NCBI RefSeq assembly: GCF_022581195.2
Contig: NC_061467.1
Location: 1,488,001-1,552,000, forward strand
DNA from: Helicoverpa zea
Taxonomy: Eukaryota > Arthropoda > Insecta > Lepidoptera > Noctuidae
Direction: 5' to 3'
Length of the DNA: 64,000 nucleotides
The notes beneath the pieces were generated by a model. That model was not told where the DNA came from. It saw only the letters and a list, made by a program, of their open reading frames with translations, and made no database searches. Below are positions 57,601 to 64,000 of the stretch, one piece after another; position 1 is the stretch's first letter; every line of letters starts with the position of its first letter. A program made the position numbers and the translations under genes.

Positions 57601-59624
57601 TTGCCATAACACATCTCGCAATATTTACCTACGCTTAAAAATAATTAAATAATTCCTGCAATATAAATTTTTGCAGCTTTGTGATAATAAAAGACAAAAA
57701 GATTTAAAAATAATTCAATTATAATATAGTAGCCTTTTTAGATATATCAGTAAATATATTTAATATAAGAAAGCGTGAAGTTTAATAATGTTTGTTCGTA
57801 TTAACAACTTATTTACCTCGTTACAATATTTTATTATACAAATAATAATACGTAGATAATTTAAAGTATATTTCAAGTTCGCGTTCAATAATAAAAATAT
57901 ATAATTTAATAAAAAATCCAAGATATTATGTTCTATGATATATTCTGTTCAATGTAAGCCATTTTGAATCTAAAATAAAAGTAAGTATAAATCATTTTAA
58001 TATAAAAAGCGTATTAGATGTAGGAATAAAAAAGCTTTATTGCTGAGTAGTTTATTATTCTTGCCAAAACACTTCATATTAATAAAATTTTGTGATATAT
58101 AACAAAAAAAAAAACAAATATAATATTTTTTCTAATATAAAGCTTAATTTTTAAGTTTATTTGTTTTTCTTATAAATAAAATCAAAGTAAAAATATATCA
58201 ATATATAATCTCGCCGTTAAATTAATATATTTTCTCATTAAATAAAGTATATAGCCACCGAATTTCACATATAAAAATTAACTATTTATAATAAATATAC
58301 TTGCACAATCTTGTGATGACTTCAGGACCACTAATGCTATACTATAGGACCACTTTTTATATCTACTGTTTATCGGTCGCTCCCAATGTCTTATCCATCT
58401 GTTGTTTTGCTTACTAGAGATAGAATTTTGACAGTAACGTCATACAAGTAACGTCGAACTCCTATCTTTAGTTAGGAAAACCATAGATAGATAGAGTATA
58501 GGGAGCGGCCGTAAATATATACTACAGTAGTCGCCTAGGTAAGCTTCGATAGAAACTTTACAATGCAATAAATATTTTTAATATATCGCATCAAATGCAC
58601 AATAATTAATGATAAGCACTAAAAATATCTAAATTAAGTGACAGAATGACATGAATTCTATAAAAGTATAATTTATTTTTCCATTTCGCTATAAGAATAT
58701 TGTTTAAAATATAATATTTTCCATTCTACTCTATGGCGGTTAACGGTTTTTCATCATTTATTTGAAAATAACAACTAATGTCAATTTTAAGGAGGTGGTA
58801 TATCATTTAGGTTACAAGTTAACGTTATTTTATAAACAGATCTTAAAGTTTATTACGGGCTCATTTGTATCAAGAATAATTTTCATATGATCAATTTTGT
58901 TCTTTAACTTCATGAAAATACGATACAAATGTGCCTGGCAAGAAATGTCGCAACGAAACAGCGACAAGTAAAGCAGTATACTAGAGCTCTAATGCCGACT
59001 TACAACTTGCTTATTAACAATAGTACTAGATTTTTTTGAAATCTTAGACAACTTTAACCAAAAGAGTTGCTTGGCATAGCGCTCAAGTGCATTATTATAC
59101 TATTTCTAAGACGAATTTCATAAAGAAGTTAAAGAAATTGCTTTCATAAAATCACAGTTCTGGTATGAAATTCGTCTGCAACAGCAAAATGTGTCGAATC
59201 ACTGCGTCCAATTTTGCTGTCTTAAAGTAGACAATAGAAAATCGCTCTCAAGTCTATGCAGATAAAGACGAATTCCGAGCGAATTTCCACTCTTCGATCT
59301 ATCCGCATGACTTTTGCATAATCTTTCAATAACGAAGAACGCCGTATCAGCCAATTTTTTATTCATTCGAGATTTTTTTCTTCTTTCCCCTCTATCGCAC
59401 TCGCTTGGATCGCACGCTTGGACTGCGGGCTCACACTAACACTCACACACACACTCGGTACGTATGACTAACCCTCCCAAGACTACTCCGACGAGCCCGA
59501 CGTCATGGAGCTGGTGCCCAACATCATCCTCAACCCTGGCTTCATGGAGATGGAGCCGCTGGGCCGCTCGTCACACATCCGCGCGACCGGGTGTGTGGGG
59601 CCCGGGAAGCCGAGGCGCGTTTGA
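8043..59624 (+). CDS. single-pass membrane protein with one Ig and one FN3 domain (306 residues, seven exons)
   Basis: Coding join: 8043-8091, 8235-8389, 36162-36273, 53480-53670, 54207-54336, 55023-55163, 59482-59624. All six junctions keep phase and the frame ends at TGA 59622-59624. Domains: signal peptide 1-23 (likely cleaved after LASA); Ig domain about 25-105 with the C43...W56...DDAGLYEC(88) pattern; FN3 domain about 107-208 with W127 and the YWFRVWATNALGPGPP strand; short stalk; transmembrane helix about 230-253; cytoplasmic tail 254-306 with the acidic stretch DYSDEPDVMELVP. Seven N-glycosylation sequons lie in the ectodomain. This build suggests a cell-surface recognition or adhesion protein, but I recognise no specific named orthologue. 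Start: in-frame TAA at 8016-8018, A at position -3. An extra Ig exon hidden in intron 3 cannot be excluded, but the direct splice reads naturally (ITVR-TEPPPLV). Confidence 0.9.
8235..8389 (+). CDS. Ig/FN3 gene exon 2 (signal end and first half of the Ig domain)
   Basis: The exon is 155 nt, phase 1 to 0, with a TTTTTTGTAG acceptor and a GTAAGT donor. It completes the signal (AFPLASA) and encodes EEVEIRDVAADKGTNVTIPC, then NVQWVHRGNRTHHEVL. This supplies the first Ig cysteine and the core tryptophan. Confidence 0.92.
9360..10010 (+). repeat. decayed interspersed-repeat region, two related blocks
   Basis: Two blocks, about 9380-9450 and 9938-10000, share the order GCCC...GTACC...GTAA-CTC...ACAATCAC.CAGC.CC with each other and with 1058-1121. 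Between them, on the minus strand near 9870-9810, is CGACTTTCTGTTACATGGGT followed by TTCGAATTTC. That resembles a B-box-bearing, tRNA-related SINE, but too little survives to classify. Confidence 0.35.
14241..14352. repeat. interleaved inverted repeats (A-B-A'-B')
   Basis: Arm A 14241-14263 (CCATTAGGAAAACTCAGGGA plus ATA) pairs exactly with A' 14287-14309. Arm B 14263-14290 (from ATGACTGATC) pairs with B' 14323-14352, apart from a 2-nt insertion. B lies between A and A', and A' lies between B and B'. The pairings interleave rather than nest. Confidence 0.85.
15291..15670 (-). mobile_element. MITE, copy 1 (about 380 bp, TA-type target)
   Basis: The ends are inverted repeats of about 38 bp: CAAGGTGTTGATTTGCATTT on the left and GATGCAAATCAACAGCTTG on the right, both followed inward by GTGCCAT and GGAGG. 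TA lies directly outside both ends. It is nearly identical to 28711-29105 in the opposite orientation. The open frame inside (about 70 codons shared with copy 2, from QRSLINFIHKIGLLRKYHD) matches no transposase I know. Confidence 0.8.
15671..15690. repeat. (TA)n microsatellite
   Basis: A TA dinucleotide run directly abuts the right end of MITE copy 1. It may have grown from the TA target duplication. Confidence 0.9.
18165..19015. repeat. 147-bp tandem array, about 5.8 units
   Basis: The core GGTCCCAGAGGTCCCG begins at 18243, 18390, 18537, 18684, 18831 and 18978: exactly 147 bp each time. GCCCAG(C/T)AGTG keeps the same register. Units are of two variants in the spacer: one with CTCCATAGATAGTCACTTAA, the other with TAAACTTGAACAGTCACTTT. 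They occur in the order A-B-B-A-B, which implies block duplication or gene conversion. Non-coding. Confidence 0.95.
19220..19620 (+). mobile_element. diverged copy of the GAGTTCCCTCG interspersed repeat family
   Basis: Carries TTATCAAGACAAATAAAATA, CGAACACGAGGCAGTA, GAGTTCCCTCGTCTC, CACCGTCAGGTCAGG and a tail ending GAAGTCGGTAAAAAAA. This parallels the copies at 25490-26420 and 52250-52740. The class is uncertain; it begins about 200 bp after the 147-bp array. Confidence 0.5.
24828..25257. mobile_element. foldback (long inverted-repeat) element
   Basis: Two arms of about 177 bp, 24828-25004 and 25080-25257, are almost perfectly complementary around a 75-bp loop. The inner ends are GCGTGGGGTGC and GCACCCCACGC. 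The outer parts share CACGCTTTTTATAGAAAACC. The arms are very AT-rich and have no coding capacity. It looks like a young foldback MITE. Confidence 0.9.
25490..26420 (+). mobile_element. repeat element carrying a hairpin and an internal 123-bp array
   Basis: It begins with a hairpin whose right arm is CCACCGACTTCTAGGCCGAT (25538-25557), then GTGTTTTGGGAAGCCGGTTT, the 123-bp array, a CAGGGTTTCCATCATCAGAT block and a tail GGGAAGTCGGTTAAAAA near 26410. The same block order is found at 52247-52740. It is probably a non-autonomous transposon of unresolved class. Confidence 0.65.
25686..26176. repeat. 123-bp tandem array, four units
   Basis: GAGTTCCCTCGAC occurs at 25745, 25868, 25991 and 26114, an exact 123-bp period. 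Each unit carries AATTTAAGCCCAAACACGAG and CATCATCAGGTCAGCTCC; the first unit is the most diverged. The related element at 52440 has a single unit. Confidence 0.93.
26396..26585 (+). mobile_element. interspersed repeat with (CAAACATA)n run
   Basis: AAGTCGGTTAAAAATGG, then CGAAATCTGGCCGTTTAAAG, CAAAATCGCGCCCAAAGAAG, a CAAACATA run (26527-26561) and a GGTGAAGCTAATAAAAAGCG end. I recognise this block order as a frequent lepidopteran repeat with an internal microsatellite. Confidence 0.5.
28711..29105 (+). mobile_element. MITE, copy 2 (about 395 bp)
   Basis: Same family as 15291-15670, inverted relative to it. The ends are CAAGCTGTTGATTTGCATCC and GCAAATCAACACCTTG, bordered by TATA on both sides. 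Near-identity over the interior indicates recent activity or recent duplication. Confidence 0.8.
29107..29290 (+). mobile_element. interspersed repeat copy adjoining MITE copy 2
   Basis: CCGCCAGCGGCTTCGCCCGC, GAGCCTATGTGTTAATCCAG, TACCAAATTTCAATCAAATC and an ACAAACATACATCCATACAT end with CATTTATAATATT: the familiar block order of a very abundant lepidopteran repeat. It starts right at the MITE end, so the MITE probably inserted into it. Confidence 0.65.
29699..30148. repeat. 60-bp imperfect direct repeats flanking the SINE
   Basis: ACGTAAAAACATATGGAGCA...ACTGTCCAGTAGG...AATAGGTC (29699-29760) and ACGTAAAAACATATGTAGCA...ACTGTCCAGTA...AATAGGTC (30090-30148) abut the two ends of the SINE. They are too long for an ordinary target-site duplication. 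Confidence 0.8.
29761..30089 (-). mobile_element. tRNA-derived SINE, near full length
   Basis: Read on the minus strand from 30089: GGCCCAGTGGGTAAAGAACC (tRNA-like A-box region), a degenerate B-box region GTGGGTTGATGGTCAGGCAA, then GGCAGTCGTTACGGGTAGTC, AGAAGCCAGTAAGTCTGACA, GGGTTGCCCGGGTAGC and CCCCAACATAGTTG near the 3' end. This is the block order of the widespread lepidopteran SINE whose tail reads GAAGCCGACCCCAACA. It explains most of a 132-codon open frame at 29900-30298. Confidence 0.8.
30424..30600 (+). mobile_element. interspersed repeat copy
   Basis: GAGGGAACTATTGCCCGTAC, AAAATGTAGCCTGTGTTACT, ATCAAATCGTTGCAGTAGTT and a TTCTTTATTACAGTGGTATA end: the same family as 5655-5770 and 43629-43765. 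Confidence 0.6.
36162..36273 (+). CDS. Ig/FN3 gene exon 3 (second half of the Ig domain)
   Basis: The exon is 112 nt, phase 0 to 1, with a TTGTTTCAG acceptor and a GTAAGT donor. It encodes TDGSLLLTNIGVDDAGLYEC and then ENETAYVDRVNITVR. The D-x-G-x-Y-x-C motif closes the Ig domain begun in exon 2. Confidence 0.93.
36964..38230 (-). mobile_element. AT-rich repeat region with (TTTA)n and an internal duplication; likely decayed LINE 3' end
   Basis: A TTTA run (about 36964-36988) is followed by very AT-rich sequence in which a block of about 340 bp occurs twice (offset 351 bp: ATGCAAAAACAAAATGT at 37181 and 37532, CATGCGGATTTCACAGCC in both). At 37960-38040 the minus strand keeps a short open stretch, LNSCSDLVDVHSDSLAKF. 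A retroelement origin is inferred, not shown. Confidence 0.45.
38626..39015. mobile_element. second foldback element
   Basis: The arms 38626-38772 and 38868-39015 (about 147 bp each) are complementary with very few mismatches around a 95-bp loop. The inner ends are GTCGGGGGACCGCT and AGCGGTCCCCCGAC. The outer ends contain AAAAAAACCCCCGACCC and its complement. No coding capacity; no sequence similarity to the foldback at 24828-25257. Confidence 0.9.
39530..39722 (+). mobile_element. interspersed repeat with (CA)n microsatellite
   Basis: CTGAACCGATTTCCACCAAA, CATAGCTAAGAACACTCCCG, AATCGGATCATCCGTTTGGG, a CA run (about 39641-39675) and an end TTGCGTCGGGGGTTAAAAA. This block order is a common lepidopteran repeat 3' end. 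Its terminal GTCGGGGG resembles the outer end of the foldback at 38626-39015. Confidence 0.55.
40893..41010. mobile_element. decayed MITE
   Basis: GGGCGTATTTCAATAACCAA, TTACTTACTAGATATAGAAA, TTTGACAGT and the complementary-looking TGTCAAAACTCTACTTTTAG with AGTAAGCAAA. It shares blocks with 58350-58530 and its left end resembles 43162-43250. Confidence 0.4.
41919..42212 (+). mobile_element. lepidopteran SINE, second copy (degenerate head)
   Basis: GCGCTTGGCGCGGTCGGTAC, GCCATCTTGTCGTGACGAGT, AGAAGCCAGAAATTC, AAGGGGTGTCGGATTGCC, AAGCACTGGTACTCAGCTGC, GAAGTCGACCCCAATATAGT and a GATGATGATGAC end. The tail is the same family as 29761-30089. The head differs, so the two may be subfamilies. Confidence 0.75.
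43162..43250. mobile_element. short MITE (about 88 bp)
   Basis: TTTCAATAACCTACCATCCG with TTGCGATAGAG-type inner arms is mirrored by CTCTATCGCAAATCAACGGA and TGGGTTATAGAAAT. Nearly the whole element forms one hairpin. Confidence 0.6.
43629..43765 (+). mobile_element. interspersed repeat copy
   Basis: CCTGCGGTTGCACCCGCGTC, ATTATAGCCTATGTTACTCG, GGCGTAGCTTTCCAACAGTG and TTTCAAATCTGTTTAGTAG: one of the best preserved copies of the family also found at 5655, 30424 and 44536. Confidence 0.65.
43779..43880. mobile_element. short inverted-repeat element related to the 52-kb element flank
   Basis: TTGCCCCACGTCCTATAACA and GTGACGTATCTCA recur at 52211-52246. The right end, AATTTTGTATGGATTGTGAT plus CCGTCTTCTTT, is the reverse complement of 52183-52213. 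The two loci therefore share the same two blocks in opposite relative orientation. Confidence 0.5.
44536..44640 (+). mobile_element. interspersed repeat copy (truncated)
   Basis: CCCGTGGCAACTACTGCCCG, then CGGATAAAATATAGCC and an A-rich end: the same family as 43629-43765. Confidence 0.55.
45184..45298. repeat. 25-bp minisatellite, about 4.6 units
   Basis: ACAAGG starts at 45186, 45211, 45236, 45261 and 45286, an exact 25-bp period with consensus near ACAAGGGTAGTACGTAAGGG then AGTAT. No coding sense. Confidence 0.93.
48813..49410. repeat. 141-bp imperfect direct repeats flanking MINE copy 1
   Basis: The left copy 48813-48954 and the right copy 49270-49410 share CATTTTTAAACTGA, TTTAATAGGTA, GCGCCATTTT/GGGCCATTTT and GTGGGATGAA in the same order. 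The right copy continues into a CACTCGAGTGCAAAGAC... repeat to about 49600. The element sits between them. Confidence 0.75.
48963..49255 (+). mobile_element. MINE/Lep1-type non-autonomous element, copy 1
   Basis: Opens TTTAGGGTTCCGTACCC, carries a GTCC/GTCT tetranucleotide run after GCTCCGCTGTCC, then CAGGCTGTATCTCATGAACC and GATGATGTATTTCTGTTGCC. It closes AGAACCCTTCGTGTGCGAGT, a short hairpin and CTTGGCCGGTTTTTT. This is a very common lepidopteran element. A Helitron-like origin has been suggested for such microsatellite-associated repeats; I cannot verify it here. Confidence 0.7.
50075..50634 (+). mobile_element. MINE/Lep1-type element, copy 2 (longer)
   Basis: Same opening (TTTTTAGGGTTCCGTAGCC), a (GTCT/GTCC)n run, and the same close (CGGAACCCTTCGTGCACGAG, hairpin, CTTGGCCGGTTTTA) as copy 1. 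The interior is longer and different, so the two share ends but not the cargo. Confidence 0.7.
52224..52921 (+). mobile_element. 698-bp composite element with 24-bp perfect terminal inverted repeats
   Basis: The ends TATAACAATGTGACGTATCT (52224-) and its complement (to 52921) match over 24 bp. Inside: a hairpin with arms of about 58 bp (52247-52305 and 52334-52394), then a single unit of the GAGTTCCCTCG family (52440-52740). The left end motif also occurs at 43793-43830 with additional flanking identity, so the boundaries may be those of a nested insertion. Confidence 0.7.
53480..53670 (+). CDS. Ig/FN3 gene exon 4 (first half of FN3)
   Basis: The exon is 191 nt, phase 1 to 0, with a TGTTTGCAG acceptor and a GTAAAC donor. 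It encodes TEPPPLVNVTV, then LILWNVAGDGGHPIIDFTAQ and EPWRPISPNHISPNS, i.e. FN3 strands A to about E. Its 3' part is duplicated just downstream (see 53717-53843). Confidence 0.93.
53717..53843 (+). pseudogene. partial tandem copy of FN3 exon 4 (3' part plus splice donor)
   Basis: The segment from GGCCATCCTATCATAGACTT to TAATTCGGTAAAC repeats 53564-53676 at an offset of 157 bp, with one mismatch over the 107 exonic bases. It lacks the acceptor and the first 28 or so codons of exon 4, so it cannot splice in as a full exon. The splice donor is intact. Confidence 0.93.
53910..53970 (+). pseudogene. third, decayed remnant of FN3 exon 4
   Basis: GCGGCCATCTCATCACAGGC (from the middle of the exon) is joined directly to TTCTAATGCGGTAAACGAGG (exon end plus donor). 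The roughly 70 bases between them are deleted. The intron tail resembles that of the true exon. Confidence 0.75.
54207..54336 (+). CDS. Ig/FN3 gene exon 5 (second half of FN3)
   Basis: The exon is 130 nt, phase 0 to 1, with a TTTCCAG acceptor and a GTGAGT donor. It encodes RQVDVYHLDTNASYWFRVWA then TNALGPGPPVEVLATTLYSD. The Y-x-F-R-V-x-A-x-N-x-x-G-x-G signature defines the FN3 F-G strands. Confidence 0.95.
55023..55163 (+). CDS. Ig/FN3 gene exon 6 (stalk and transmembrane helix)
   Basis: The exon is 141 nt, phase 1 to 1, with a CAATTCCAG acceptor and a GTGAGC donor. It encodes LYKHFFSGAEQFDTRT, the hydrophobic helix WVAAVCVVMGTLLVLAAGTC plus AVLC, and the basic stop-transfer REWRRH. It is very GC-rich. 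Its 3' half is duplicated downstream at 55421-55480. Confidence 0.93.
55206..55590. repeat. triplicated intronic block after exon 6
   Basis: A block with GGCGCTAGGG...TAGGGAATGTAG.TGGCGTT occurs near 55208, 55331 and 55526. GAAGCTTGTAGG follows the first two. The last copy accompanies the partial exon 6 duplicate. Confidence 0.8.
55421..55590 (+). pseudogene. partial tandem copy of transmembrane exon 6 (3' half, donor and intron start)
   Basis: CTGCTGGTGCTGGCGGCCGG through GCGCCGACATGGTGAGCC repeats 55106-55170 at an offset of 317 bp with one exonic difference (CAC to CAT). Identity continues into the intron (AGCGTCCGATGAAGCGCC). The acceptor and the first half of the exon are missing. Confidence 0.92.
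55600..59481 (+). other. rest of intron 6 of the Ig/FN3 gene, very AT-rich
   Basis: From about 56100 to 58350 the sequence is extremely AT-rich with frequent TAATAAT and poly-A/T tracts and no exon-like island. The 113-codon open frame at 57026-57367 lies in this bias and shows no domain. A decayed MITE lies at 58350-58530. Confidence 0.8.
58350..58530. mobile_element. decayed MITE
   Basis: TCTACTGTTTATCGGTCGCT is mirrored by GGGAGCGGCCGTAAATATAT. Inside, GCTTACTAGAGATAGAATTT and TTGACAGT resemble 40893-41010. Confidence 0.5.
59482..59624 (+). CDS. Ig/FN3 gene exon 7 (cytoplasmic tail and stop)
   Basis: The acceptor is CCCTCCCAAG; the exon is entered in phase 1 and ends at TGA. It encodes DYSDEPDVMELVPNIILNPG, FMEMEPLGRSSHIRATG and CVGPGKPRRV. 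It is GC-rich against AT-rich neighbours. The acidic start with a Tyr could be a sorting or signalling motif. No catalytic domain is present. Confidence 0.88.
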
Positions 59625-62600
59625 TTTTCGTCAATACTTAACCTTAGGATATTCTATCGCACCGACTCCGGCCTATTGTCATGATCGTGGCCTCATGACG
59701 GAACTGTGGTGGTCGATAAAAGCGTTCGCGTTTGGACCATTACCAATTCTGAGATGTGAATACAATACTGTATGACCACTGTAGAGTGGCAGCTACTTTG
59801 TCATAAAGTCATTTGCAATATTAGAACAGTGATCAAGCATTCCATGATAGACTTTAGAATGTCTATGGAAAACTAGTAGAGTTATAAAAGTATGCCTCAT
59901 CGAATGAATTGGTAAACTACGCGCGTGCAAGTTCAACTAACTGCTTAGAAAACGCTTTCATTCCATCACAGGGTCTGTAACGCCAAAATGTATATTTTGG
60001 AAGGAAAGGAGTCCGTTTTTGTGTCGCTTAACTTACCCCAGTGATCAAATAATTCAACATGTGTGTTCAAAAAATCTGACATACACCAGTGCAATAATGT
60101 CTAGTCATTTGCGATATCATGTCATTTAAAATGAGCGGAAACCAAAGAAAATAATATTTTAAGCGATTATTAAAAACGACTCCAAAACGTAGGATAAAGA
60201 TGGACATATCAAATGCATGAATTTCGTTTCGTTAGCCGATCGGAGCGATAGGGTAGCCGGGTTAATGTGCGCTCGAGTTTCTCACAAGTTGTGGCTAAGT
60301 ATACCTATATCCCTTGTATAATGCCCGTAGATTCTAATGTATATTTGTAAATCTGCATGTCAATTATAAATGTATAAAACCTCCGTGTACGTGTGACAGC
60401 TGTCAAACGCCAGTGGCGAGCTGTCAAAATGGAATGACAGTATTTTATCATTCGCAGTAGATTGTTTTAATCTGTGAAATGTAGTTTGAATAGTAGTTCA
60501 ACTTATGAGAAACAGAGTCGCGTTTAAAGCAAATAATAAGCTTTTAACTAATCACTGAGAGAGATCATTCTAGTTTTGTAAGCGTTTCGTGTTTAACCGT
60601 AGTGGTGGTTGCCGTATACAAAATAAGAATTTGTAGTGTTCGCTATATAATATTGTACACATTTGTTTCTAAGAACTGATGCTTGCATTTACTTTTTATA
60701 CATTTACACATAATCGCCGTAAGTCTGACACGGACGCTTTATTTTGTAATTGTATCTTATGAGGGTGGTAACATTTAACCGCGTAGTTCTAATAATTCAA
60801 ATATAATAATACTCCAGAAAAAATTGAATCTCATAAAAGTATATCAATAAATATCGTTACTTCTCTCTTCAGCAGCTGTGTGCTACCATTCTTATAAAAT
60901 ATTCTCCTTTCTGGCAACCCCAAAATCTGATTAAAACTTTTTTAGAAAACATATTGCTTAACGTTCAATATTGTTAATGTTGCTAGCTATAGTGATAGTA
61001 TATTTTTAATTATATATATTTTGCTATATTTTAGATGATATTTTTATAACGGGGATCTCATGTATTTAAGACACTTAACAATTTAATATAGAAAAATGTC
61101 GGTTTATTTTCAAATTTTTGTGATTTTAAACGCTGTGATTATTATGTTTTTCTTATAATTGGTTGGTTTTTGTAATTAAGATAATGGATAAGTGTATATA
61201 TTTTGATATATATCGTATGGAGACTGGTGCAATGGTATTGAGTAATATAGTTAGTATAATGTAGTGGCGTAACGTAAGCTTATCGTGAGCTCGCCGTAGC
61301 GTAGCGACAGACACTGCTTTATTGAAGGTTATATAATAAATGACAATATGGTAGTGGTTGTATATTATCTGTGTTATATCCTGCGACACTTGAAGGCAAT
61401 GATGCGAAAGACTGTTCCGCTTTGTGAGTATAAACGGCATCCTCTTAGCTGTCAGTTTGGCGTTTGGTGTTTGACAGCTGTCAAAATTGGCGGTTGTTTT
61501 ATATTCAAACGTAGATTGAAATCAGCGAAGATGTCGATTGTTCTCACATAGAGGAATTACAAACTGTCGTGATGAACAAATAAATAAAATTTACGTAAGA
61601 TCTTCACGTGCTCTCGCGACAGAATATAAAATAAGTTGATATATAACATTGTTGTGTAAGTGTAGAGCTGTTTATTTTTGTATACGGCCTGTATACATAT
61701 CAGGGAGCCTTAGGATGTACAGAGATATACATATTATTATATATTACGGTTTTTAACTTCCTTCCAATCTGTGTACTTGCACGCTTAGACGCAGTTGAAC
61801 CTCTTTTCGCTAAATATGTAAACTACCTAACTTAAAATCGATAAAATACGTAGTAGATAAAATTGGTATTAACAAAAAATACGTAAGTAAACTTTAAAAT
61901 GTATAATCTTAATGCATAAAATAATAAAAAAGAATTTTTAAACTTAACCAATATAAATGTTGAGGTATATTCTAGATATATTCCACTGCCAAGAATTCTC
62001 CCTTAAATTAATTAAATCCTAAGCGTGCAAGTAATTTTCCTTTCTTCTAAGCTCATTGCCTTTCTGTGTTCTCACTACCTTCCATAACTGTTCTTGCACT
62101 CAAATACATAAAGAATATATTATATAATAACGAAATAATAGTAAAAAATCTATATCGAAAGAATAACTTAAGAATGTTTGGAGAGATTTCAGTATAAACC
62201 TTTTTTTTATATAAGATATGTATATTTCGCAATCATCGTATTATGTTATATATAATTTTGTTATTTATTGTATATGTTATTTTGTTTATGTTGAGGTTGA
62301 TACTGAAATCCCTTCAATAACTATTTAACGGATATTCCTACCGCGTTGTGCTCGCTTCATAAACGAATAGTGTTTAAGGATTGGGGGCTCCGCAATCACT
62401 ACATATTTTTAGAAAGAAAATAATGTATATGGTTTTAGAGAGTGATAATCCCCGAAAATAAATCTTGAGTTCACTTTGAATTCGATTATCTTAGGGCTCC
62501 CACACAAAACTGCGATGCAGACTTCAGAAAAGTTTCGCTAAGTAGACAATAGACATCTTGGAATCTTGGCTAACCACGCTGGTTATAGTAGCATCTTAGG

Positions 62601-64000
62601 TATTATTCTTTAATGCAGCCTATTTATGTAGTCTCAATGTGTGGGTTCGGAGCCCCAACAGTCGACTATGTCCGTCTTGCGTATCAATGTGCTATCGTGT
62701 CAATTACGTGTAACTTGCATCCGTTTGTGTTCGTCGTGTCTCGTGCTTGCACCCTCACACTTTATTCTTAAAAAATGTGCTCGTGCGACTGCGTTTGTAG
62801 TTCAATCTACGGGTTCTTTTGTGTAACGCGTTTTCCATACTTAAGTATGTAAAATGTATAAATAATCTCTTTATAAATATAGATTAGTTTTAAAATAATT
62901 CAATATACTTGGCTTATGTACGCCAATTTTATTGTTTTTCCAGGCTAATCCAATACCTAGAATTATTTTATTTGACCACAGAGTTAATCATGAATTAATA
63001 AACAAACATATTAAAAAATACCCCACAAAATGCCTAATATTAAATATAAACTGTTTTATCTTTGACCTATTAGCTAGAACCACAAACCGCAGTTGTGACG
63101 AGTATGCACCATTCTACCTACCCAGCTCTTCCTTTCAAAGTATATTTATTAACAAATTCATATTTTTGTATCGAAAATTAATTATTTACAATCGTAAAAT
63201 TGTGTTGTGAGTCAAAACGCAAGAAATTTTAATACGTACCTAAATGTAACATTGATATTGTCTTTCCTAGACCCGTCCTTTTGAGCATAAAATTTAAGAG
63301 AAAGCGCACATTACCGATTTGTCTTAATATTCTAACAATATTCGAAAACACCTTCAACTGGACATTTAAAGAAAAGAAAAAAGTCTCTGTTCCTTTTTTT
63401 AAGTCGGTAAAAAATTTATATATTTTTTTTTAGGTAATGTGTGCTCTATCTCATCTAAATGTTAATCTTTCTCTTCTACTTGAATCTCAGTGTATTCGCC
63501 AATACAATGACCAGAATGTGTAACTACATAGCAGCTTGTAGTTCAACGTTGTCTTTTAGATAAACTGCAAACTGGTCTGTTTTCGGGGTTGATACAAAAT
63601 TATTTACATAAAACTACACATTATATTTAGTAAAATTAGATTTGATGAAGAAATATAATATCTTTTCTCAGATTGATTTTGAAAAAAAAAACTATCTACA
63701 ATTTTTTCAAAATTTAAATTTAAAGTTTTGTTTTAATATTCTGCTGTATATAAATAAATAAAATTTAAGTTGATAATTTTATATATACCCAAACAGCCAC
63801 GGCAACCGACATCGCCTAACGAATGCGTGTAGCTTAGTAATAAATGGCTGTAGACTCAAGGTTATGGCACATTATAGCGGCACCGCAACAGCATGGCTCC
63901 ACACCAGCATTTAAGGTGTCATTCAATTTAGAGCATTAAATCGTGTATATTATAAGATATTTCGTAATGTCAATATAAAAAAGCCAACGGCGAGCAGTCA
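59625..64000 (+). other. 3' UTR and downstream sequence of the Ig/FN3 gene
   Basis: No further coding exon is visible after the TGA at 59622-59624. AATAAA hexamers occur at about 60846, 61575, 62459 and 63757, so the polyadenylation site cannot be fixed. A TTTGACAGCTGTCAAA-type palindrome occurs near 60397 and 61470. The rest is AT-rich and unassigned. Confidence 0.6.

Overview
This is a eukaryotic window from an insect, almost certainly a moth or butterfly (Lepidoptera). It is AT-rich, has no operons, and its protein-coding exons are short GC-richer islands bounded by GT/AG splice sites. Two repeats have the layout of the abundant lepidopteran tRNA-headed SINE (29761-30089 minus; 41919-42212 plus). 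Two more have the lepidopteran element layout that opens with AGGGTTCCGT and closes with CTTGGCCGGTTTT.

Two protein-coding genes can be rebuilt exon by exon with unbroken reading phase. (1) Minus strand, 7187 down to 1211: the first six coding exons (277 residues) of kinase suppressor of Ras (ksr), the Raf/MEK/ERK scaffold. They cover the coiled-coil/SAM-like N-terminal region and the Pro/Ser-rich region with the 14-3-3-type serine motif. The C1 zinc finger and pseudokinase domain must lie beyond the left edge of the window. (2) Plus strand, 8043 to 59624: a complete 306-residue single-pass membrane protein in seven exons, with signal peptide, one Ig domain, one FN3 domain, a transmembrane helix and a 53-residue tail. 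Its introns are very large (27.8 kb inside the Ig domain, 17.2 kb before the FN3 domain). The two genes are head to head, with 855 bp between their start codons.

Layout: 1-1210 sequence downstream (in the ksr direction) of its last visible exon, with a MITE and a weak candidate exon; 1211-7187 ksr; 7188-8042 divergent promoter interval; 8043-8389 exons 1-2 of the Ig/FN3 gene; 8390-36161 intron 2, rich in repeats (147-bp and 123-bp tandem arrays, a long foldback element, a twin-copy MITE, a SINE); 36162-36273 exon 3; 36274-53479 intron 3 (second foldback, SINE, minisatellite, two MINE/Lep1-type elements, a composite inverted-repeat element); 53480-59624 exons 4-7; 59625-64000 3' UTR and downstream AT-rich sequence.

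I found no CRISPR array, no prokaryotic system and no convincing third protein-coding gene. The items most worth a second look are structural: a six-unit tandem array with an exact 147-bp period, two long near-perfect foldback elements, an interleaved (A-B-A'-B') inverted repeat, partial tandem duplications of two exons of the Ig/FN3 gene that keep only the exon 3' half and the splice donor, and two insertions each flanked by long imperfect direct repeats. Homology statements come from recalled family sequence patterns, not from a search.
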